Below are positions 1 through 10,686 of a DNA stretch of 64,000 nucleotides, one piece after another. A program made the position numbers and the translations under genes. Source of the DNA: Saccharina japonica (taxonomy: Eukaryota; Sar; Phaeophyceae; Laminariales; Laminariaceae); the NCBI GenBank assembly GCA_008828725.1, contig MEHQ01004057.1:393463-457462 (forward strand), written 5' to 3'. The first letter of the stretch is position 1; each line of letters opens with the position of its first letter. A model generated the notes under the pieces. That model saw nothing but the letters and a program-made list of their open reading frames with translations, had not been told where the DNA came from and ran no database searches.

Positions 1-448
1 TGGCTCTGTTACACACACAGCAGCAGAACAGAAAAGGGTAGATAGATGGTGTGGATTATGGACGGTAGGCCTCCGATAGACACAGCTAGGCCACAGCACT
101 ACAGCAACATCAACAGCAGCAGCGGGTAGAAGAGTGGTGGTGGTGTTCGTTTGGTGACGGATTGCTGGCTCCTATGAAAGCAAAACTACTCGTAGCTCGT
201 AGCACAACAGAGCACATCACAGATCTGCCTTCGAGGCGCACAGTGTTGTATCACTCTGCCCGGAAAAAGTAACGACATTTTATATATAGTTTTAATAACA
301 AAAGTTTTATCTTTCGGGACAGCGGAGAGATTCGTACATGAGCATCGATCTCAGTGTATATACCATGACTCGGAAAATCGCAGGCTTCGACAAAAGCAAC
401 TCGTCACGGTACAGCACGGATCTGAGGCACGCGCATGCATGATGTAAT

Positions 449-450
<2 letters not shown>

Positions 451-492
<42 letters not shown>
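451..492. repeat. (CTG)14 trinucleotide microsatellite
   Basis: Fourteen uninterrupted CTG units are visible. The minus strand would read poly-Gln or poly-Ser and the overlapping open frames are dominated by the repeat, so I do not call a gene here. Degenerate CAG/CTG runs continue downstream, for example 1303-1460. Confidence 0.95.
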
Positions 493-493
<1 letters not shown>

Positions 494-2259
494 GCAGCAG
501 GTTTGTAACATTGAGGTTGTACTGTTTGTAACACGCTCTCTGTGGTGCTGCTGTTGTTCGTGTGTGCTCCCCGTGCTCTCGGCAAGAAACGCACAAAAAA
601 CGCACGACTGAACATAAACAGGGCCTCACGCAGCGAAACCCGGGAAATCGGCTTATCCACTCCCGCGGGAAAAAAAACTTCGAGCGCCCGCCACGCGAGC
701 CACAGAGCTCGGATCGAGCCCAAACCTCGACCAATGTGTCCGGCCGGGCTTGCTGTGTCGGGGTACTTAGCGTTTTGCCGAAAAGTGCTCGTACGAAGAG
801 AAAAGTTGCGAAAAGTGCGAAAATTTCACAAACATAACTATACATACAAGGCTCCCCTTCGGGGAGTGGGGTGTCCCCCGCGGGTGACGCAAGCTCGCAC
901 GTCCCACGTAAAAACCGACCTATCGCCATCCAGCTGTAATTGTAGAAAGGGGGGTGAACGAATAATCACCTTTCAGCGATTATCGTATAGTAAAACGGTT
1001 TTTGCTAACGTACGCATATTTAAATTTATAATAAAATTGGCGTTATACCACATAAAAAACATGTTATTTTTATCACGAACCGCGATGTCAAATTTTCTTG
1101 AGTTCGCGGAAACTTGTCATTCTCATAGTTTGTGAAACAATATCACGATCGGCGAAACTGTCAAGTTGTTTTTCGTGACATATTTTGTTCGGTAGATATG
1201 GCGGTGTGTACCACAGCGAGCAGTATGTCGTTCTCGTATACGAACAGCAAACGCCAGAAAAAATATAATCGCATTTCGTCCAGTAAATACAGTACCTAGT
1301 ATACAGCAGCAGCAAGGAGTACAGCAAGCAGTACAAAGCAGTAGCAGCGGGCAGTGTAGCAAGTAACAGCAACACAAGCGGAGCTACTAATGGTAGTATC
1401 TACGTACCTACAGCAAGCAGCAGCACCACCAACTACTTCTGCGACACGGCAGTTAACGTTCAGCAGTAGTAGCAGCACACCTCTGCTTTATTCAGCGCAC
1501 AGCAAAGCGGTACAGCTACGAGTAGCAGCTGAAGCTACTTAAATACTACTACTCGTCGTGGTAAAGCGTACATTCCCGCCGTCCAAGCGAAATAAACACA
1601 AGGCTCTTGTGGTGTATTCGTACATCATATAAACATGCATCATTGTGGTATGCCAGAGCGGGGCCGGTATATAGCGGACGAAATCAAATAGCAGTACGTA
1701 TGTTGGGGCAGATGGGTACGTACTATAGGTGCAAGAGGTTGTTCCACTATGAAAAATATCCTATCCGGTCGCCGGCATCTATGCGTAGCCCTTGTATCAT
1801 AGCGGCCTGACAAAAGTAGGGAAAAAAGTGGGGGCAGCACAGCAGTAGTCCCCATCCACAGACATGACAGGACTCAACCGCGTACCAACCCACCCACCAG
1901 AGCATCCACCCACCCACACATCACGTGCTCTAACAGTACAGCAATACAGTAGTCCGTACTGTAGGTGGGGATAGTGCGGTTGTATTGTACTGGCGGGCAA
2001 AGGTAATACGTAGAAAACAAACCAGGGACAGAGCAGACACGGCAGCACTCGCTACAGCCGCCCTTGGCAGAGTAGGCAGAGCAGGGGTCGGCGAGCACGA
2101 TGAGGGAGTTGCGTGTCGCCGGGTGGACGTCATCGCCAGTTATCGCGAAAAGGGCAAAAATCTACGTCTAAGAAAAGCTGTCGAGCTCTCTCCGAGCAGC
2201 AGCCGCAATTTTGTACATGTATTTATTACGAGCGGGTTCCAGCAAAAGAGCAGGAGCAT
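493..2259. other. Gene-poor stretch, CAG- and GTAC-rich
   Basis: I see no supported gene. The stretch contains many imperfect CAG/AGC runs (about 1300-1520) and GTAC-rich sequence. A 197-codon open frame at 542-1135 has an equally open, Arg/Ser/Cys-rich antisense frame and no recognisable domain, which suggests chance openness. Confidence 0.5.
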
Positions 2260-2269
2260 TTCGTCTTCA

Positions 2270-2568
2270 CACTTTTGCACCACAAATGAAAACGAGTTGG
2301 AAAACGAAATTTGGCAGGGTTGTTCTTCATGACCAAACGAAAAATCGACATGATGGCCTTTTTTTTCAAAATGCTTTTTTGGTGAATGAGCAAATGAGGT
2401 ACCTGGTACATTTTAACGGGTTTTTCTCCCGACGACTTTGACCCTACATTACAGACGAACAAAAACGAAAATAAAAAATGCCCATCATGTCGTTTTTTCG
2501 TATGGTTCATGAAAACACCCCTGTCAAATTTCGTTTTCCAACTCGTTTTCATTTATGGTGCAAAAGTG
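2270..2568. mobile_element. Foldback/MITE-like inverted repeat, about 90 bp arms
   Basis: The left arm (2270-2362) is an imperfect reverse complement of the right arm (2476-2568). Both contain the ACGAGTTGGAAAACGAAATT core, read in opposite directions, and end in CACTTTTGCACCA. The spacer is about 110 bp and carries no coding sequence. This is the structure of a small non-autonomous DNA element. I could not identify a target-site duplication. Confidence 0.75.
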
Positions 2569-3163
2569 ATTTCCGTGAAGTGTATTTTTTTCCCTTAATA
2601 AGATAACCAACTGAAAAATCTCAATTGGTTTTGACGCTCGAAAAAAACGTTCATTTTCAGTGTTCAGAACCCATCCGTAACAGATGGCCTAAGGTTTCAA
2701 ATTTGCTCAATACATGTTCCTAGTAATTTGGCAGGCGGTTCTTACCACAGCCTGATAGGCTCGCAGGAAGCAAAAACGTGACATGGACGTCTTCCCCTTC
2801 CTTGTTGATGCGATCCTGCCAAGACTTCTAAAGTCCAATTATTATAGTCGGCGTATTGACCGATATATCGCCTGAATACTATTATATTGGTTTTTTTACC
2901 ATAGGATTCCTGCAGGAAAGCTATCCCCTATGGAATAACGCCTCCCTAAGGAATACCAATATGACCACATCATCTCGCGAACTACAACTCGTACGCCAAA
3001 AATCTCTTCACCGATCTGTTCTCCTTGGCGATGCCGTCATGTCGATATATGTAGTGTTCGAAAAAGTAATGTATCCCGTTTTTTATTTCCCGAAGAAGCT
3101 ATCTTATGTTTCTCTCTGGAACCAGCTCGTATTTCGTCTCCGCGAATTCGGAAAATCGAAAGA

Positions 3164-3377
3164 TTTTTTGTGTTTTGTTTCGTACTGGAATTTGAGGGTA
3201 AATCAAATAAGTCCCGAATTCGGCCACACGAAAGTTCGTCTCCCCGAATGCTGAACTCAAATAAGCATCCCCTACCCAAGCTTTACCACCCTTGGTCGTT
3301 TTGTGTTTTGTTTCGTACTGGAAATACTTGAGAGTCAATTGATTATTTTCCGAAAGCGCGCACACGAAATGGGCACG
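3164..3377. repeat. Two-copy diverged tandem repeat, period about 134 bp
   Basis: The sequence from TTTTGTGTTTTGTTTCGTACTGG at about 3166 recurs at about 3299. Each copy continues into a related ...CCGAA...ACACGAAA segment. No coding function is apparent; open frames across it are low-complexity. Confidence 0.6.
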
Positions 3378-4210
3378 AGTACGTAGCACCATGGGTACGG
3401 ACGAGTTTTTTTTTCGTTTCCTCACTGTTTATTCTTGAAAATAAGTCAAGAGGCAATGCCCACGCCGTGTCTCATACGGTGCGTTTTCAACGGCAAATGT
3501 TCGCTCCAGGTCGTACGTAGGTGTTTTGGAGTTGTAAAAGCATACGACAAGTGTTTTGGAATTAATTGTTGAACGAGTGCTATGAACATTATTATATACT
3601 TCGATATTCGAGCCTCGAACCCCGCATCTACACTGACGTATAATATACCAGATACCGTCTACTGTGTACGACAGGTACAAGTAGTGGTGGTACCGGCATA
3701 TCGCTACCGGCCGGTCTCATTGCAGAGCAAATGCTTTTTCTTCGTTATCTATCTTCCGCATCCTTCAAAAACGTGTCCCACACATTAGACTATATAGACT
3801 TGAAGCACAGCTCGAACGTACTACAGTACTTTGCTGTAGCTCACCGCAGCAAAGGACCAACAACAGTATATCTGCGTATATGATACAAACATGGCATACT
3901 ACGTACTGCACGTGGGTCTTAGCCGTGCACCGTTGGACGTTTAGACGCCTCTCCAAGAGACAACCCGTCCCGGCGTGTATGGTACTCGTGGTACTGGTAC
4001 GTACTGCTGTCGTGCGAAGTATACGATACCTTTTTTTTAACAGTCGGGCGGATTAACCCGCACGAACCGCGCAGCTCACCACAACTACCACAACGTTATT
4101 TGTCGCAGGAGTAAGGTTAATGTGAGAGTAGTGCGCCAAATGTTTCCCCCCCCCGATATGCAACAAGGTGTTTCACCGTGTATCATAGCACCGACGTTTT
4201 ATCGATTTGC
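3378..4210. other. No gene seen
   Basis: AT-rich, GTAC-rich spacer. The short open frames are not conserved-looking and carry no domain I recognise. Confidence 0.4.
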
Positions 4211-4521
4211 AGAATCCTGCGGTGTGTTGCGGTGCGGTGCGGTGCGGTGCGAGGCGGTGACTAGTTGTGGTTTTCGATTTCCATACAATGCGATGCGGTG
4301 CGGTTTGGTAGCGTGTACGGTGCGGTGCGGTTCGGTAACAACCGTTAAAAACAGCACCGCACTGTACACGCATAGCAGCGAGTTACTTTGGTTTTGAACC
4401 CTAAGGCCTGACCACCGTTGTATTTTTGTTCGAACGGTGCTGTTCGGGGTGCGAATTTTAATTTTTCTAGAATCGTCCGGTGCGGTTCGGTTCGTTACAA
4501 CCGCACCGAAACGCATCGCAC
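4211..4521. repeat. GGTGC pentamer tracts in inverted arrangement
   Basis: Imperfect runs of the pentamer GGTGC (reading GCGGTGCGGT) occur at about 4214-4260, 4288-4340 and 4476-4495. The complementary strand sense (ACCGCACC) occurs at 4350-4365 and 4498-4525. The flanking DNA is unique. The same motif clusters again near 6548 and 46890. Confidence 0.75.
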
Positions 4522-5132
4522 CGTAAGAAAAAAAACACACCCGTGATAAGCCCTGCCAATGAACGGCCCGCTCTTTAGATCAAGTAGATATATCGATAAC
4601 ACAGGCTAGCCGGAGCCGCCTTATTGCACAAATAAATGCATTACTATCTACGAGGGTAAGTAGGATAAATGGCCTCCTGTAATTTGGTGTGTTGGCCCAC
4701 GTGTGGTTCCACTACCAGGTATTATGAGACGGGAATCGTCGAAAACTGTCAAAAATACTACTTAAGACACTACCCTTAACCCTGACCCAAACACCGCGAC
4801 CACGACCCCGCCCCTATCCATATGAATTTTGTCTAAAAAAATGGGCCTTTTTTTTGTTTGCGAAACGTGATTGACCTTAAAACTGCTGCTGTAGTACAAC
4901 AGCATATTCCGGGATTTCCCCGTACCTTATCCTGTTCGCAATGTATGAATTGCAACTCAGTGATGGTGCGGTAAAGGGGGCAGGGGGATAGTTCAGGAAG
5001 GTGGGGGGGGTACGAGCTGGGCCAGCCAAAACAATGTTTTCGAAGCAGATTAGCCATGCCCCCACCAATTTTCTAATTTGGACCTGGAATTTGGACACAG
5101 CAGTGTAGATCATGTACTAATCGACAAACTTT
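4522..5132. other. No gene seen
   Basis: Spacer without a supported coding region. The overlapping minus-strand frames at 4833-5113 carry no recognisable motif. Confidence 0.4.
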
Positions 5133-5234
5133 CCGCCTGCCCTCCTTTTTTCTCACGAGAGATAAGCCGATCAAAAAAACAAAAAAAAATGATAAAAACT
5201 CGTTAAAAAATCAAAACCAAAGGAGGGCAGGCGG
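5133..5234. mobile_element. Short hairpin/MITE with 16 bp perfect terminal inverted repeats
   Basis: CCGCCTGCCCTCCTTT at 5133-5148 is the exact reverse complement of 5219-5234. The 70 bp between the arms is A-rich. This fits a miniature inverted-repeat element or another hairpin-forming sequence. No clear target-site duplication was found. Confidence 0.65.
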
Positions 5235-6540
5235 CAAGTATCTAAGATTGCACGTGCGGTTCGAATTCGTAGTTAATGTTTCAGAGCAAAACTCTCAAAA
5301 TCGGTCGGGGCATGGCGGAAACGCCATTTTTTCCGAAATTACTTTACTTATATACGGAATGGTGCTTTGGTCATATCTCTTAATGGGTGGCGAATTGGGC
5401 AACGAAACTTACATCGATCTTCTCCTTGTGCCTTCAGCACTCTTTCCACTAATGTTTCTCTTGATCTAACCTGACATTGTTTATACGAATTTAGTATCAA
5501 AACGTTGTTGTTTTGATTTTTCGCGGATATCTCGGCGAGATCGATTCGGGGGGGAGAGTAAGTATTGTCCATACACTTGTCTTTCTAGCATAAGCCGTGG
5601 TGTGCCAGGGTTAGTGCTTCCACTGTCTGTAGCTTGATTTGCAGTGGTTCACGAGACACGACTTTAGGAAGCTTTGTACGTTTCTTGGCTGACCCAGCTC
5701 GTAGGTAGAACGATTAACACCTCTTTGGCCAAACGACATCTTGCCCACTGTTCCGGACACACCGCTAGCAACACGTTTGAAACAGTATCCGTGGAGTGAA
5801 GCAGCGCCCACAACGTGCGACTGTCGGCAACTAAAAAGGCGGATCGCCCTACCCTCCGTATATGGCTCAGTTTAACAGTATTTTTGGCAAAAACGGATTC
5901 GCTTTGCGGGGCGTCGTACCTCGGTACGTTTGCGCACACTCTTGTGAAAACGAGCGTGCGCGCGAGGGAGATATGCCTGATGATATGCGTGGCGTCCGAT
6001 GTGTGTGTGTGTGTTCTTCACATTAAACCTTCCTTTCTACCCGTCGACATTCAGCACACCCACTGTCCGTGCCGATTTTTCGTCCTAAAAAGGTACTTCG
6101 TACCAGTTCTGTGGTCACAAAACTACGACACAGAGATACTACGCTCAGTGCAGTAAGCAGAGCAGACAATGCAATGCCATATACGACAGGCAAGACCTGC
6201 CCTGCTAGCAATCCAGGTGCATGCAAGAGAAAAAAGATTAAAAAAAAAGGAAAAAAGCGAAAAGGAAAAAGAATAAAAAGTAAACTTACTGAAGCAAATC
6301 AACAATCAAGCAGTGCGTGGCGTTCAACGCAACAATGTATCAACTGAACTGCGTCTGTAACTGCTACGTTTAAAGACCTCTTCGCCGCACGCGAAGTTTC
6401 GATATTTATTTTGGCACAGTTGGGCGGGTAAACTACTGTGTGTACCGCTGTGCGGTGAGCCTGCGAAGATGCAACACTTCTGCCCTTTTTCATCCATGTA
6501 TTTATAGTGTATTTCGCGCCAAAATCCTCAAGCTTTTCAC
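5235..6540. other. No gene seen; A-rich tract at 6229-6292
   Basis: No supported gene. The minus-strand frames at 5611-5939 are open for up to 91 codons but match nothing I recognise. An adenine-rich tract at 6229-6292 produces Lys-rich pseudo-translations. Confidence 0.4.
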
Positions 6541-6545
6541 TATTA

Positions 6546-6590
6546 TTTTACGGTACGGTGCGGTTTCGCCGAACCGCACCGCGCCGTCAA
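6546..6590. repeat. GGTGC pentamer inverted pair
   Basis: ACGGTACGGTGCGGTTTCGCC is followed directly by GAACCGCACCGCGCCGT, forming a compact inverted pair of the pentamer repeat also seen at 4.2-4.5 kb and 46.9 kb. Confidence 0.7.
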
Positions 6591-6847
6591 ATGTGCTGGA
6601 TGTTGTAGATTTTCCTTATGGATTGCCTCGTACCAGTTCCTATTGATTTTTAGTTTTCGTGCAAACTCGTGGAGGCTTTCGTGGAAAGAAGTAGTAGAGG
6701 CTTCCACCGGAGTAGTGAAATGTTCCGAGAAACACTCCATCGTATCTTCCTTGGAAATTCCTTGAAAGCTTCCGAGGAAGTCCCACCCACTATATGGACA
6801 CTGTAGCGTGTAGCGCAACAGTTACGGTAGACTATTATTTACTATTA

Positions 6848-7168
6848 GTGGTCGCCCCGGTGGGCTAGCAGGTAACCACGAAGCCTGTTAGAGTCAATAT
6901 CGTGAGTTCGAGCCCGCCCAATTCCATGCTCTTAGGGACTTTTTCTCGCACAAAAATAGCATGACTAGCGGAAAGCGCGAGATCGTGAGTTAGCAAAATT
7001 CGAGGAAGATCGACGAGCGTTGGGAAGGCTGAACCCTCTGCGCGATAAAAACCAAGGCAAGAACCGTAGTGGGGGAGGTGGGAGTGGCCCCGGATCTGAG
7101 TTATGACTAGGGGGGCAGAAAGACAGAAGTTCGAAGATAATATATGGGATGGAAAAACAAAAACAAAT
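6848..7168 (+). mobile_element. tRNA-derived SINE, full-length copy
   Basis: The first 70 bases resemble a tRNA gene. A polymerase III A-box-like GGGCTAGCAGG lies at about 6862-6872, and a B-box-like GAGTTCGAGCC at 6904-6914, about 32 bp apart. A body follows, and the unit ends in an A-rich tail (GGGATGGAAAAACAAAAACA). The body from about 6975 onward recurs in reverse orientation inside an intron at 53343-53547. tRNA head, body and A-rich tail is the standard SINE architecture. No clear target-site duplication is visible around this copy. Confidence 0.7.
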
Positions 7169-7436
7169 GTAACGGGCACTGACACGCCAGCGGGGGCAGT
7201 ATATGCCCACGGCGCTTACGAACAACGGCAACCCAACCTCCTACAAGAATCCACCCATTTACCCACTCACCTATCTACCAACCCACCCACCTAGCCAACC
7301 ACTCATCAGGCACTGGCCAGTCCACCCATCACCCCCGACACACCATAAAAAAAAAACATGGATTTGACGCTATCATCCACTTGCAAGGGTGTCCACCTCA
7401 CAGGCAGCTCTAATTAATAGTAGGGTGCACAGATCA

Positions 7437-7606
7437 CCCTTCATGCGAGTCGCCGGACATCACACGGCGCTTCGCGCTTGGTGCAAGCAATGTCTGCCTG
7501 GTCGGCGGAATCCCGACGTACTCCGTGCCATAATTGTATGGATGCGAGGGTCTATGGTCATACGAACGCCTGCTGTCATGAGTACACCCCCCCCCCCCTG
7601 CACCCC
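7437..7606 (+). repeat. Poly-C-ended dispersed repeat, copy 1
   Basis: A repeat with the core GGTGCAAGCAATGTCTGCCTGG that passes through GGATGCGAGGGTCTATGGTC and ends in ATGAGTACA followed by a C run (about 7585-7598). Two further copies are at about 8920-9049 (interrupted by the assembly gap) and 24785-24977. No protein is evident. Confidence 0.75.
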
Positions 7607-8058
7607 ACAGACCCACTGACCCACTCACTCGCCTACTAGAATCTCCCTATTGTTTAGCTACAAGTACAATGCAGTGCACAACTGCAGCACAAACCCCATA
7701 AAAAAGAAAAAAAACAATGTCGAAGAAAAAAAACGAGAACGACATACAAATAAAAGGAGGGGGGTCGAACCACTGGGCCTGCAGAGTTCAGTGCTACATC
7801 GTCTTGATTCGTCCTACAAATCGTAAGAATTGATCTGGCTCGACTTGTATATTGACTCGTCTTAGCACGTTTTATAGTCGTCTTGATTGGTCCTAGAAAC
7901 CGTCAGAATTGATCTAGCTGCCGCGACTACGCCTCCTTCAACCCGGCTTCTCGCGTTCTCTCCCCCTAGGGCCTTGCGTTCAGCACAGTCTGAAGTCGCT
8001 GCGCAGTTTTCAGTTCAAGCGACCATCGTCTGGCAACTGTTTTCTTCGCCCTCCTCAA

Positions 8059-8870
8059 TCAGCGCTTGTACGTCTCTGCCACTTCCTCAACACGTTCAAA
8101 CCACTTGCCCGGCCTCTTTCCTGCCAGCGTAAAGTGGGCTTCGGTGGGCAAGTCAAACAGCGATGTGTCGCTTTGGAGACATCCCATCTTCTGTAGTTTT
8201 GTCAGTGCCCCCCCGAGTAGCCTTTTCCTCCGTCCACTGTTCCACAGCAAGCATAGCAAGCTCTTTGGTAATCACCATAGGAGCCACGAACCCCTCGAAC
8301 GGTATCCTCCGTTTATGTTCCGTCGTTCCGACGCTCCCACAACCAGTCTTGCGAGAACGTCTGTGTAGGATAGCACGTGTGGTAACCGTCTCGACGCGGT
8401 TCTCCTCTATCAAATGCGGCGGAGAAGAACCCGTTGGTGGGCCGGGCACAGTTTGGTGAGATGGGCTGAGTTGGGACGCCACACCACACACCCATAGAGC
8501 ACGGTGTCCAGAACTTCGGCATCCAGAATCCGTAGTTCGAGCTTGAGCGGTCCTGGGGCCGACTAGTCGTACAGTTGGAGGTTTATCCGTCTGAGGTGTA
8601 CAATGGCCAATAGCACGCGCCTGTTGATATCAACGGTAGGGGCCTGTTCGTAGACAGTTGCCCGGTTTTCTGGTACGCCTGGCCTGCTGCCTCAAAAGCG
8701 AAAACGACCATGTGCATACGTTTCGTCAACTGGCACCTCGTCTCCGTCTTGGCTTTCGGAACTGCCACAACATTGTAGTGTACGCTGTAACAACATCTGC
8801 CATCATCTTTGGAAACGATACCGGCATTGTCTGCATGTCGCATTCCCAGATCGGGTTGAGGCTCTTCCAC
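8059..8870 (-). pseudogene. Decayed minus-strand coding remnant, function unknown
   Basis: Three minus-strand frames (8153-8491, 8059-8259, 8583-8870) read as mixed, charged, protein-like sequence, for example FDLPTEAHFTLAGKRPGKW near 8110-8160. The sense-strand frames look like Ser/Pro-rich shadows. The frames overlap and shift, so any gene is broken. I do not recognise a family; a transposon protein is the likeliest source given the surroundings. It may be a single remnant together with the minus-strand pieces at 10.2-10.7 kb. Confidence 0.3.
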
Positions 8871-8919
8871 AGTCTCCTGGGGTTCACGTCCCTTCCCTCA
8901 GCTTCTCCCGCCCCCCTGC

Positions 8920-9049
8920 GCCCTTGGTTGGTGAAAACCCAACGTGCTCCGCCCCGGCATTGTAAGGATGCGNNNNNNNNNNNNNNNNNNNNNNNNNNNN
9001 NNNNNNNNNNNNNNNNNNNNNNNNNNNNNNNNNNNNNNNCCCCCCCCCC
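8920..9049 (+). repeat. Poly-C-ended dispersed repeat, copy 2, containing the gap
   Basis: The bases before the gap (CTTGGTTGGTGAAAACCCAACG through GGATGCG) match the repeat at 24.86 kb. The bases right after the gap begin with a run of ten C, the same end as in the other copies. Confidence 0.7.
8973..9039. other. Assembly gap, 67 N
   Basis: 67 undetermined bases. By comparison with the copies at 7.5 kb and 24.9 kb, the missing sequence should be the short segment between GGATGCG and the poly-C run, so no gene is likely to be hidden here. Confidence 0.98.
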
Positions 9050-9584
9050 GCGTCCCTCTCGCATTCACCTTAATGCACACCATAGAGTTCATACTGTCTT
9101 TATTGGCACGGAAAATCGCTCTAAACCCACATGCAATACCGCTCCAAAGGAAACGTTAGACAATACATGTTGCAGTAGGCTCTGCGCCACGTCGCCAGTC
9201 TGGACAGTTGCCACCATCTGTCCGGGTGGAGGATGTATATGCGGGTGAGTTTAATTTTCGGTACGACGACCCCAAGCAATGCAAACGAAGCATAGCATGC
9301 TAAGTTTATGGTTCGTCTTTGAGCTGGATAAGCGCTCGTATGCATTCCGCGGTGGAAGTGGAAAAGGACCAAGGGGTACAATGAACAGAGGGAGCACGGT
9401 CCACAAACTAGTCAGGTGGACTCGATTATATGGTTTGGTTAGGTTGACTAAACACGTGTCTTTCGGTGAAGTCGTTGGACCACGAACATTATGTTGTTTC
9501 GTCGACCGTTGCGGGCTGAAGCGGCACTGCTCTTTTTGCAGGAGATGCGTGCTACGTCAGAGGTAGCACTGTTCGGCTGAAACG

Positions 9585-9790
9585 TTTGCTGAATGACCGG
9601 GCTCTTTAGCTCAACCCCGTCGGAAAATAGTTCATGTGTTGCAACATTTCTCGTTGCATTCTCAGGCCATGGGATTTTTCATCGATTAGCACTTTTATTT
9701 CCCTCGAAGCTCAGCTTTCGAGTGGGGTATAGAGCTCCTCAAGTGATAAGTGACCACCCTTATAAGGCAGAAACATGGTGCACCTCCACC
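9585..9790 (+). repeat. Dispersed repeat family, copy 1 (CGGGCTCTTTA...CTTATAAGG)
   Basis: The segment from GACCGGGCTCTTTAGCTCAA through GAGCTCCTCAAGTG...ACCACCCTTATAAGGC to GGTGCACCTCCACCGTA is shared, with divergence, with 48109-48320 on this strand and 63400-63605 on the other. The copies at 9.6 and 63.5 kb stay open in the same frame and give similar peptides (CVA...APQV...CTSTV), so a decayed coding sequence is possible. I cannot name it. Confidence 0.55.
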
Positions 9791-10216
9791 GTAGCCGCTC
9801 CGAGGATATTCTCGCGAGTTCGCAGTAGGTGCTCAAGCGATTGGCGATCACCTTATAAGGAGAACCTTACCTTCGTGCGCCCCGAGCGAAATTCCTCGAC
9901 AATCACCGCACTCCGTCCCGCCCTCCCTATCGTACAGCACTACGATCGTATCATGTTGCTACTCATTCATGCGGCGCGCCCCCGCTCCGCCATAAGGTGA
10001 TCACAATGGCGTAAAACCGTTCAAGTACGCTACTGTTTCACTTTCGATTTCTTATCTAAGACGAGGTCTGAGCAGTTCGGCTCGGGGCTCTTCAGTTTCA
10101 ACCGCCTTCCGGCTCGACATGGTCCTGATCGTTTCCTCTGCCTCAAATATCAAAGCTCGATCATCGAAGTTTTGCACACAAGACACCACACCCTCACTGC
10201 TTCGACGACGTTCGGG

Positions 10217-10672
10217 TCAAGCGGTGGCAATGGAGTGGCGAGCAAAGTGCGGAAACACACCGTTTCTGAATGAGTACATTGCCACGAAGCAGTTAACCCT
10301 ATTAATCCTTGCTATACTGAACGCCGCACCACAGTTTACCCTCGAACTCCACCCCCTCGAACTTCTTAAAGCCAACACCTGGTCCTCATCTTTGATGTGC
10401 ACATTGAGCTCACTGACGAATTTCCCGACGAACATCTGCACAGCCTCGATCCCCAGGCGCTTACGACGTGTCCGCGCTGCATTCAAGAGTCCTCCTGAGA
10501 CTGCTGTTGCCTGGATCCGCTAACTATCTCGCGGCTTCCCTCTCGTGCTACGCCGCAACAAAAACGTTGCCTTCGTTTCCTCGATAACACACCGGCCCTT
10601 CGGTCTCTTACTGCGATTTTCACGTGGCTCTGTAACAGCGGCTGTCGATTGTATCACGTCAGTGGACACCAT
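10217..10672 (-). pseudogene. Decayed minus-strand coding remnant with stop and frame break
   Basis: From the minus-strand ATG at 10672 a basic peptide (ENRSKRPKGRCVIEETKATF and onward) runs to a stop near 10519. A second open stretch at 10486-10217 in another frame carries FVGKFVSELNVHIKDEDQV. Composition favours the minus strand as the original sense strand, because the plus-strand frame is Ser/Thr/Leu-rich as expected of a shadow. No family is recognised. A mobile-element origin is my inference from context. Confidence 0.3.
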
Positions 10673-10686
10673 TGCCGTTACCTAAG

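Noticed and set aside
542..1135. 197-codon open frame on the + strand
   Set aside because: No recognisable domain, and the antisense strand is also open for 192 codons. Composition is Arg/Ser/Cys/Lys-rich, as in GC-skewed non-coding DNA, with no supporting splice or repeat evidence.
6848..6935. Possible stand-alone tRNA gene
   Set aside because: A- and B-box-like motifs are present, but a complete cloverleaf and anticodon arm are not convincing. The segment continues into a repeated body with an A-rich tail, so a SINE head is the better reading.
7755..7790. B-box-like GGTTCGACCCCC on the minus strand
   Set aside because: No A-box at the right distance, no cloverleaf and no repeat partner found.
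9593..10000. Use of this + strand ORF as the missing first exon of peptidase gene 1
   Set aside because: It shows no similarity to the propeptide exon at 38.7 kb and belongs to a dispersed repeat family with copies at 48.1 and 63.4 kb.
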